Shown piece by piece: positions 1-6,236 of a stretch of 64,000 nucleotides of DNA. The notes below the pieces were generated by a model. That model saw nothing but the letters and a program-made list of their open reading frames with translations, had not been told where the DNA came from and searched no databases. The stretch's first letter is position 1; every line of letters starts with the position of its first letter. The DNA lies in the NCBI GenBank assembly GCA_016887505.1, contig CP069393.1, positions 62,001-126,000 on the forward strand, in the 5' to 3' direction. Made by a program: the position numbers and the translations under genes. The stretch is from Clostridia bacterium. GTDB lineage: Bacteria > Bacillota > TC1 > UBA5767.

Positions 1-987
1 TTCGTACTGGATATAGCCATATTTGTTGACTCGTCTAATTTCGTAGCGGGCAGTATCGAATACCACCCTAGGAAGAGGAGAACATTTCTCCTTTTCCGCC
101 TCAAACAGTTCGGCGATGGTTTCTTCTTTTTGGTAATGCTTTTTCTGCATCAGAGCGGCCGCCCGTTGTAACAGAGATTTGTTGTAGTCCTCAAGGGATG
201 TGAACCGTGGCTCAGGAACCAAGAGGTTCCTTCTAAGATACCCGACGCTGTTTTCGACGTTACCTTTCTCGTGGCCGCTATTCGGGTTGCAGAACCTAAC
301 TTCGAAACCATGATGCATGGCGAATCGAAGGAATTGTTCAGTCACTTCCGGTTTCCCTTTGTCATCCTTCTTCCGGATGGCAGCTGCTGCCATCTGGTCA
401 AACCAGATGCATCGGGGTACACAGCCTATGTGCCTGAAAATATCTACCATGGCTTCCATCAGGGATTCCCTGGTTTCGCTTCTGGTTATCTGAAGCAACC
501 TAGCATTGGAATAGGGAAACGACAGCACGAGCTCATGGAGTTTTTTGAGTACGCCATCTTCGTAGACCTTGACCATCCCGAAATCTATCTGAGCTTCTGC
601 TCCAGGATGTTGCAGATCTAGGTAGGCTTTCTTGTTGCCATAGACCTTCTGTTTTTCTTCCTTGACCACCGTTCGTACGGTTCTCTCAGAGACTTTCAAT
701 TTGTCTGGATATTCCTCCGAAAGGCGGGCGTAAATCCTGGTGGCAGTGTGCCTTTGCTTTGGATGGCGTTCCAGGTCTTCTAAGAGTATCTCGCGAACGA
801 TGGGGCGTATGGAATCACTCCGCTTCTTTCGTTGTACTTTATGATTGTTCTCGTTGTAGTCCTCTTTCTCGATGTATTTCTTAACAGTGCGATAATTGCA
901 ATTTGTCCGTTTTACGATTTCACTATATCTAAGTCCTTCAACATGATAGAGTTCTCGTATATAATTGATGTGGGTAATTGTCAGCAC
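1..987 (-). CDS. istA: IS21-family transposase IstA (C-terminal part off window)
   Basis: Open on the minus strand from a GTG at 987, preceded by an AAAGGGAGGAAAG ribosome binding site, to the window edge (329 codons seen). The N-terminus is a helix-turn-helix (Y-S-E-I-V-K-R, then N-Y-R-T-V-K-K-Y) typical of IstA. An rve-type DDE core follows: Asp in Q-I-D-F-G, Asp in W-F-D-Q-M and Glu in N-V-E-N-S-V-G-Y. The family cuts and joins transposon ends, with the AAA+ partner IstB expected just beyond the left edge. No internal stop or frameshift was found, so it may be active. The plus-strand reading frame at 271-621 is its shadow. Confidence 0.88.
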   Translation of the reverse strand, partial: MLTITHINYIRELYHVEGLRYSEIVKRTNCNYRTVKKYIEKEDYNENNHKVQRKKRSDSIRPIVREILLEDLERHPKQRHTATRIYARLSEEYPDKLKVSERTVRTVVKEEKQKVYGNKKAYLDLQHPGAEAQIDFGMVKVYEDGVLKKLHELVLSFPYSNARLLQITRSETRESLMEAMVDIFRHIGCVPRCIWFDQMAAAAIRKKDDKGKPEVTEQFLRFAMHHGFEVRFCNPNSGHEKGNVENSVGYLRRNLLVPEPRFTSLEDYNKSLLQRAAALMQKKHYQKEETIAELFEAEKEKCSPLPRVVFDTARYEIRRVNKYGYIQYE

Positions 988-1115
988 TTCCTTTCCTCCC
1001 TTTAAGCTTAGTCACTTAAAAGGTTATTTGGTTAGGTCTGTACTGGCAATTACTTTTTTTGCCATCCGTTGTATTTTTGATTGCCAATTATTGCATTTTT
1101 AGTTTGCCACAAACA
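1..1115 (-). mobile_element. IS21-family insertion sequence, istA end (cut by window edge)
   Basis: The element enters from the left edge and ends near 1115. On the minus strand the terminal region (about 1020-1115) carries three spaced TGGCAA motifs, as expected for the multiple terminal repeats of IS21-type elements, and begins TGTTTGTGGCAAACT at the tip. The istB half and the other end lie outside the window. The exact outer boundary is inferred, since the target duplication cannot be tested with one end. Confidence 0.75.
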
Positions 1116-1211
1116 GTGTATGGTTATGCGAATAGATTTGGAGGTCCATGAAAGAAACGACTTATATAGAAAAAATATATTCCGTGGTTAGAAAAATGAT
1201 AAACAGCGCTC

Positions 1212-1240
1212 TTGACAAGATGGAAAGGCAAGAGTATTAT
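1212..1240 (+). promoter_or_regulatory. Sigma-A promoter of the arsR-like gene
   Basis: TTGACA (1212-1217) and TATTAT (1235-1240) are separated by exactly 17 bases, close to consensus. It lies 44 bases before the chosen ATG at 1284. The longer frame opening at 1212 would start inside this promoter, so it is not used. Confidence 0.75.
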
Positions 1241-1260
1241 GCACATATTCCCATACGTGC
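1241..1260. promoter_or_regulatory. Inverted repeat over the start point, probable ArsR operator
   Basis: Arms GCACATAT and ATACGTGC (7 of 8 paired) flank a 4-base centre directly after the -10 box, so a bound dimer would cover the transcription start. ArsR/SmtB repressors typically use such imperfect 12-2-12-like palindromes; autoregulation is inferred from position only. Confidence 0.55.
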
Positions 1261-1283
1261 ATATGTTTAGAAAGGTGGCCAAT

Positions 1284-1643
1284 ATGGAATTAACTCCTAT
1301 ATTCAAATTGTTATCAGATGAAACCAGACTCCGTGTTATTCTGCTCTTAAGTAAAGAAGAACTGTGTGTCTGTGAAATCTGTGGGGTTCTCGATGAATCT
1401 CAACCAAAAATATCAAAAGTACTCTCTAAACTTAGAGATTTAGATTTGGTGTCTGATAAACGAATTGAAAAATTTGTTTTCTATAAAGTGAAAGATACCA
1501 ACGGTTTACTGAATAACACCCTGATGTATATTCTTGAAAACCTTGATAGCTATCCCATACTAGTATCAGATCAACAAAGATTGGCGCATAAAACAGAATA
1601 TCTCAATCGATGTTCGCTTGACTTGTTAGAAGAAATTTCCTAA
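1284..1643 (+). CDS. ArsR/SmtB-family metal-sensing repressor
   Basis: A 119-residue winged-helix regulator. The start at 1284 is chosen because AGAAAGGTGG sits just before it and the upstream ATG lies in the promoter. The motif E-L-C-V-C-E-I-C-G at the recognition-domain helix places Cys pairs where As(III)/Cd(II) sensors of the ArsR family bind metal; the following S-Q-P-K-I-S-K-V-L is the DNA recognition helix. In this family metal binding releases DNA. It precedes an MFS exporter, a relic of a CDF metal pump and a two-part permease, which fits a metal or metalloid resistance locus. The exact inducer cannot be read from sequence. Confidence 0.85.
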   Translation: MELTPIFKLLSDETRLRVILLLSKEELCVCEICGVLDESQPKISKVLSKLRDLDLVSDKRIEKFVFYKVKDTNGLLNNTLMYILENLDSYPILVSDQQRLAHKTEYLNRCSLDLLEEIS

Positions 1644-1806
1644 AAGTTAGGCTTTATGATGGATATAGGGACCTGTCGCTGCCTTCGGAGAATATGCATA
1701 GAGGAGTAGATAGGGTTGCTTAGCAGGTAGTGATACAACAGACAGTATAATTACAGAATGATCCGTTGCCAAACTAGGTACATTTTAGTTGAATAAGGAG
1801 ACAATA

Positions 1807-3000
1807 ATGGAAAAGGATACTTATAAAAATAAACTACTACTCATTCTCGGTTTTATGGCATTTCTCGCAAATGGAGACAATTATGCCGCGGCACCATTGA
1901 TTATTAATATCGCAAAAGATTTAGACTTAACTGTTTCGACCGCTGCAATATCTGTTACAGCGTATATGTTATCTTTTGGACTGTTCACTTTATTATTTGG
2001 GCCGCTCTCAGACCGTTTTGGTAAAGTGAAAATTATTAACATCGCTGCTATTGGAACTGCAATCTTTAGTATGTTAGGTTCACTTGCTTTTAATTTACCG
2101 TCACTCATTTTTTTTCGCGCAATGAATGGTGCATTTGGCGCAGGTATCTTCCCTGTTACCATGGCACTAGTAGGACAAAGCTTTGATGATAAGAACCGGC
2201 ACAAAGCACTGGGTAAGGTTATGGGACTCATGTTTCTGGGGGGTGCAACGGCCACTGCGATTGGCGGCGCTTTAGCGTATTTGGGTTCTTGGAGATTAGT
2301 ATATCTGATTTACGGAATTGGTGAATTCATACTTGCCTTTGTTATGTTTAAATCCCTGAAGAGAGATAAAGCTGTTGTGAATGAACTTAACTTTATTAAA
2401 GCGTATAAAGAACCCCTTACAAATCCTCGCTTTATGAGACTTGTCATCACCATATTCTTTGTGGGATTTAGTGTATTTGGAAGTTTCACATACTCTGGGC
2501 AGTTATTGCAGGAGATTACAGGTTACAACCTGATGATAGTTGGTTTAATACTATCCTTGTTCGGTATAGGAACTGTAGTTGGTGGCCGTATTGCACCTAA
2601 GCTTAAGATTGTTTTAAAACATGGATTTTTGGTTTCGGCAGGTGTTATTGGAGCAATATCACTTTTTGCACTTTCTGCATATAACAACATTTATATTTTG
2701 GGACTTAGTTTATTTGGCTTCGGTATTGCCTTTATATTTCTTCAATCTACACTCATATCAACGGCTCAAGAAAAGCTACCAAAAATGCGTGGAACGGCAA
2801 TGTCCTTAGCCTCCTTTAACATGTTTGTCGGAGGTGCTATCGGAACAAGCTTTAATGGTATCATAATGGAAACGTATGGCACATCTCAAATCTTTCACAA
2901 TACTTCCTATGTAATATTAACGGTTGGTATTCTTGCAGCATTCTTTGTTTCACGATTCGAAATGCGTAAAAAGCAAGGGATATTACAACATAACGAATGA
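1807..3000 (+). CDS. Major facilitator superfamily exporter
   Basis: About 397 residues with roughly 12 hydrophobic segments. The MFS signature G-P-L-S-D-R-F-G-K lies between TM2 and TM3, and the N-terminal half is typical of drug/sugar:H+ antiporters (AraJ/YdhP-like). ATG 1807 is chosen because TAAGGAG ends 6 bases upstream; a TTG at 1789 in frame has no site. Substrate unknown; its place after an ArsR regulator suggests export of a metal chelate or organic toxicant, but MFS proteins beside arsR genes have varied substrates. It ends 4 bases before the region containing the decayed CDF gene. Confidence 0.85.
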   Translation: MEKDTYKNKLLLILGFMAFLANGDNYAAAPLIINIAKDLDLTVSTAAISVTAYMLSFGLFTLLFGPLSDRFGKVKIINIAAIGTAIFSMLGSLAFNLPSLIFFRAMNGAFGAGIFPVTMALVGQSFDDKNRHKALGKVMGLMFLGGATATAIGGALAYLGSWRLVYLIYGIGEFILAFVMFKSLKRDKAVVNELNFIKAYKEPLTNPRFMRLVITIFFVGFSVFGSFTYSGQLLQEITGYNLMIVGLILSLFGIGTVVGGRIAPKLKIVLKHGFLVSAGVIGAISLFALSAYNNIYILGLSLFGFGIAFIFLQSTLISTAQEKLPKMRGTAMSLASFNMFVGGAIGTSFNGIIMETYGTSQIFHNTSYVILTVGILAAFFVSRFEMRKKQGILQHNE

Positions 3001-3014
3001 ACAGAGTTCAAAAA

Positions 3015-3340
3015 TGATGGATCATGACGAATCACATCATGAAACTTCTGCTCTATCAAGTGAAAGAATATTTTGGGTAACCTTACACAATGCAATTATC
3101 ATGATAGCTGAAGTCATTGGCGACTAGTATTGGGCAGCTTATCACTTCGCCTGGTGCGGTTTACATTGGCAAGGCCTCAAGAAAATAAGCGATGGTAATA
3201 CCATCTATATTGAAACACACATTGCAATAAACAATAGGCTGCTTTCTAAAGTTATATGATCCAATACATCAGTACAACATGAATCACAAAAGGGTACATG
3301 CTGAAATTGGTCACTGTATGGACAGCAGGTATTCTTCAGG
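3015..3340 (+). pseudogene. Decayed CDF (CzcD/ZitB-type) cation efflux gene
   Basis: From ATG 3015 the frame reads a His-rich start (M-M-D-H-D-E-S-H-H) and then E-R-I-F-W-V-T-L-H-N-A-I, followed by I-A-E-V-I-G, which matches the first membrane helix of CDF transporters. At about 3121 a one-base loss brings a TAG; in the next frame L-V-L-G-S-L-S-L continues the family pattern. The rest of the gene is gone apart from a possible scrap (D-G-N-T-I-Y-I-E-T-H at about 3193-3222) resembling a CDF C-terminal domain. The first part is clear, the tail is a guess. Confidence 0.6.
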
Positions 3341-3369
3341 CAATAAAAGGTTGAAAGGAATTTAGGTTT

Positions 3370-3852
3370 ATGACACTTACTTTGTATATTGCTACGATTA
3401 TCTTACTGCTAGTTTCTTTTACTAAAAATAAGATGAAAACGAAAAAAGCATTGAAGAAAGCATGGAAGGCTTTTGAAAATATTCTTCCGGAATTCTTAGC
3501 GATTATCCTATTAGTGGGTTTACTACTTGCGATAATTAATCCAGAACTCATTTCCAAAATAATCGGACCATCTTCCGGCTGGTTGGGGGTTATCATAGCG
3601 GCTATCGTTGGTGCCATAACGCTGATTCCGGGCTTTATTGCCTTTCCTACTGCAGCTCTATTATTAGAAGGTGGCGCTGGCTATATGCAGATCGGTGCCT
3701 TTATATCAACTCTTATGATGGTTGGTATTGTGACAATCCCTGTTGAGGTCAAATATTTTGGAAAGAAATTAACCATACAGAGAAATATCCTAGCCTTTAT
3801 TTTTTCATTTATTGTTGCCATAGTAATTAGTCTGGTGGTGACTTCACTATGA
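3370..3852 (+). CDS. Permease of the ArsP/DUF318 type, first half
   Basis: 160 residues with four or five membrane helices and the family motif G-P-S-S-G-W-L-G followed by a G-x-I-x-x-I-P-G-F-I-A-F-P turn. Family members of normal size (about 300-350 residues, YraQ/ArsP) hold two such modules in one chain; here the second module is encoded by the next gene, which overlaps by 4 bases (ATGA), so the two are surely co-translated. ArsP-type permeases export organoarsenicals, but most DUF318 proteins have no known substrate. Neighbouring ArsR and the CDF relic support a metal or metalloid role. Confidence 0.75.
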   Translation: MTLTLYIATIILLLVSFTKNKMKTKKALKKAWKAFENILPEFLAIILLVGLLLAIINPELISKIIGPSSGWLGVIIAAIVGAITLIPGFIAFPTAALLLEGGAGYMQIGAFISTLMMVGIVTIPVEVKYFGKKLTIQRNILAFIFSFIVAIVISLVVTSL

Positions 3853-4382
3853 TTAAAGTAATAAAAAGATATAGACTCTTCTTACTTCTACTAGGGGCCA
3901 CTCTCATTTTAACGCTCATAAATCGCCCTTTTGGTACCAAGGCATTAAGTGTTACCGCTTATTCTTTCAAAGAAATGATTTTGGTTATCCCACCAATTTT
4001 TATTCTTTTGGGTCTACTAGATATATGGGTGCCCAGGGAAACTATGGTGAAGTACATGGGCGACAAGTCTGGGGCCAGAGGAGTTATATTAGCATTTATT
4101 ATAGGCTCTGCTGCTGCAGGACCACTTTATGGTGCTTTCCCCGTAGCTGCTGTTTTCATGAAAAAGGGTGTAAAGTTTAGCAATATTCTAATATTTATAG
4201 GAGCCTGGTCAACGACTAAGATACCGATGTTTCTTTTTGAAGTCAACTCTCTTGGTTTAACGTTTGCTCTAACTCGATTACTCATTAATATACCTGGCAT
4301 ACTAATGATTGCCTGGATACTATCTAGTATGACAACGAAAGAAACGCTTGAAACTATTTATCGTAATGCAAATAAATTTTGA
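3849..4382 (+). CDS. Permease of the ArsP/DUF318 type, second half
   Basis: 177 residues, hydrophobic, with A-A-G-P-L-Y-G-A-F-P-V-A-A and G-A-W-S-T-T-K-I-P-M, which are the conserved segments of the second permease module. It shares an ATGA overlap with the preceding half. A two-gene arrangement recurs in Clostridia as far as I recall, so this is more likely a natural split than a damaged single gene. No terminator is evident downstream before the pnuC leader. Confidence 0.75.
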   Translation: MIKVIKRYRLFLLLLGATLILTLINRPFGTKALSVTAYSFKEMILVIPPIFILLGLLDIWVPRETMVKYMGDKSGARGVILAFIIGSAAAGPLYGAFPVAAVFMKKGVKFSNILIFIGAWSTTKIPMFLFEVNSLGLTFALTRLLINIPGILMIAWILSSMTTKETLETIYRNANKF

Positions 4383-4640
4383 TCAATCTATTCTAGTGTT
4401 GAAATTGCCACAAGATAGGCGATGGGTATCCTAAAGAAAGCATTGGAAAGAACCAAGCTGGAGGCTATTATTCAGCTGATGTTGCAAAAAATTAGACTGC
4501 ACTATTGATTTTCCATTGCTTCTATGATAATTTAATAACCGAAAATATCTGCCACCGGGTAGAAATGCTGTAAGCATTCGTTGCACATCGTTAGGTCTAT
4601 GAAGATGTGTATGCGGATGTTTATTTTTTTGGGAGGATGA
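4383..4640 (+). promoter_or_regulatory. Structured leader of pnuC
   Basis: The stretch before pnuC holds two adjacent hairpins: AATGC/GCATT (4564-4568 with 4574-4578, loop TGTAA) and CACATC/GATGTG (4584-4589 with 4604-4609). They are followed by a T-run and the GGGAGG ribosome site. The compact two-stem form near the start would suit a translational riboswitch or repressor site sensing NAD-related metabolites, but I do not recognise a named class (it was not matched to the NAD+-II, TPP or preQ1 patterns). No gene is seen in 4383-4560. Confidence 0.35.
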
Positions 4641-5366
4641 ATGAATAAGATTAAATTAAAATTGTATTATTTTTCGAAAGGAGAATTAATTCTGTGGTTT
4701 GGATCCGTTTTTGTGATTGCTGTATCCTATTGCCTTTTTGATCGAAACAACCATGTAACACTATTGGCTTCTTTGATTGGTGTTACCTCTTTGATCTTTA
4801 ATGCGAAAGGGAATCCGATTGGTCAATTTCTCATGGTTATATTCAGTTTGCTTTACGGAATTATATCGTTCAAATTTTCCTATTATGGAGAAATGATTAC
4901 CTATCTAGGAATGACCATGCCGATGGCAGTGTTCTCCCTGATTTCTTGGTTGAAGAACCCCTACAATGGAAATAGGGCAGAAGTGGAAGTTAATCACTTA
5001 TCCCAAAGAGAATGGGCTTTTCTAGGGGTTCTTACCATATTTGTTACCCTAGGATTCTATTATATTTTGGAATACTTTCATACGTCATACATTATTCCAA
5101 GTACCATATCTGTAACAACGAGTTTTATCGCAGTATATCTTACTTTCAGAAGAAGTCCCTACTATGCTATTGGATATGCTTCCAATGACATTGTGCTTAT
5201 TGTTTTATGGGTTTTGGCAACGATTCAAGAACTTTCATACCTGTCTGTTGCGGTATGCTTTGTGGCTTTCCTTGTGAATGATATCTATGGATTTATCAAT
5301 TGGAGCAAGATAGGAAAACGGCAAGCTAAAACTTTAGATAAACAGGAAGAGTGTATGGGTATGTAA
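4641..5366 (+). CDS. pnuC: PnuC-family vitamin B3 precursor transporter
   Basis: 241 residues with seven predicted membrane helices and the PnuC hallmark pattern: F-N-A-K-G-N-P-I-G-Q-F-L-M in the second helix and W-L-K-N-P-Y after the third. The C-terminal helix contains N-D-I-Y-G-F-I-N-W, another family signature. PnuC proteins take up nicotinamide riboside by facilitated diffusion, trapped by intracellular phosphorylation; relatives carry riboflavin or thiamine (PnuX/PnuT). The start ATG has GGGAGG four bases upstream. It stands alone between a permease pair and an IS3 relic. Confidence 0.88.
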   Translation: MNKIKLKLYYFSKGELILWFGSVFVIAVSYCLFDRNNHVTLLASLIGVTSLIFNAKGNPIGQFLMVIFSLLYGIISFKFSYYGEMITYLGMTMPMAVFSLISWLKNPYNGNRAEVEVNHLSQREWAFLGVLTIFVTLGFYYILEYFHTSYIIPSTISVTTSFIAVYLTFRRSPYYAIGYASNDIVLIVLWVLATIQELSYLSVAVCFVAFLVNDIYGFINWSKIGKRQAKTLDKQEECMGM

Positions 5367-5399
5367 TTGATGGGGAAAGTGGATTTTAACTTTAGGAAA

Positions 5400-5499
5400 T
5401 TCTATTACACTATAATAGAATGTACTCCCGGGAACACTTAGGGCAGCACACATTGCTGATATCGAGTAATTGTCTTGGTTAGCCTTGATGACTTCTACT
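5400..5499 (-). pseudogene. IS3-family OrfB, N-terminal scrap
   Basis: After the OrfA tail, the minus strand reads V-E-V-I-K-A-N-Q-D-N-Y-S-I-S and M-C-A-A-L-S-V-P-G-S-T-F-Y-Y, the usual N-terminus of an IS150/IS3 OrfB. The DDE catalytic core is missing; family resemblance ends at about 5400. Confidence 0.6.
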
Positions 5500-5808
5500 T
5501 TCGTCCTAGTATCAGCGCCACTTGCTTTAAAATATCATTTTCCATCTAGAGCTTTTATTCTCTTTTTTTAACTCAAGGAGCTCGTTTTCAGCCTTACTGC
5601 GATTATCTTTTTCCTTGAATGAGCCAAAAAATTGATGCTTATTGACCCAACGGTTTAGGGAAAATGGGCTTAAATCATATTCTTTAATAATTGATGACTT
5701 TGATTTTCCGTTCAAATACAGTTGAACTACTTGGTTTTTGAATTCATCGGTGAAATCTCTGCGTGCTCTTTTGTCATCGTGATGTCTTTTCGTTTCATAG
5801 GGATTCAT
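5495..5808 (-). pseudogene. IS3-family OrfA, frameshifted
   Basis: The frame from ATG 5808 gives a typical OrfA helix-turn-helix (D-F-T-D-E-F-K-N-Q-V-V-Q-L-Y, then L-S-P-F-S-L-N-R-W-V) and a leucine-zipper region (A-E-N-E-L-L-E-L-K-K-E-N-K). Near 5545 the frame shifts; in the other frame the conserved end M-E-N-D-I-L-K-Q-V-A-L-I-L-G-R-K is preserved after a TAG that replaces an Arg codon. Two lesions therefore separate the conserved tail from the start. Confidence 0.7.
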
Positions 5809-5836
5809 TTTACTTGACCTTAAGAAATCTGTCCAA

Positions 5837-6236
5837 CTAAGTGTAGCCTATCCAGTAGACAGTGGGAGAGTTCTATCTTTTTCATCCCAAAGTGTTCGAC
5901 GCGAACGTTATTTATTTTATTCATTGTATAAAGACCGTTCTAATGGTAGAATTGAAAGTAATAAATGGCATATATTCGAAGATTCAACCTTGCGATTGTA
6001 TCGATTTTGGGGGTAGTTATAGAACATAATAGAGACTTAGCTCGAAAATGCATAGGGGTGAGTGGTACATTCTTTATGTTCAGCTTCGCTCTTTTATGTG
6101 TAAATAAATGGCCATATTTCTAACAAATAAAAAAGAAATAGTTTTAATTATAGTATCATTCAATCGATGGTGGTGACCTAGACACCCCAACCAATTTATC
6201 TTGCTGCTTAGTTAGCACTAAAAAAGGACGGGAAAA
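5837..6236. other. Gene-free stretch before the GGDEF-EAL gene
   Basis: About 400 bases of AT-rich DNA with no convincing open frame or IS end. An AAAGGACGGG ribosome site precedes the ATG at 6237. No clear promoter consensus was found. Confidence 0.4.

Larger units (their letters stand above)
5395..5836 (-). mobile_element. Truncated IS3-family element
   Basis: On the minus strand: a tip with TTGGACAGATTTCTTAAGG at about 5820-5836, a broken orfA, then only the first 30 or so codons of orfB before homology stops near 5400. The second terminal repeat is absent, so the copy cannot move by itself. Confidence 0.65.

Noticed and set aside
271-621. Plus-strand open frame of 116 codons
   Set aside because: It lies opposite the istA gene, whose reading carries clear family motifs; no ribosome site.
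1212-1283. Longer N-terminus for the ArsR protein
   Set aside because: The ATG at 1212 overlaps a near-perfect -35 box and has no ribosome site; the ATG at 1284 has one.
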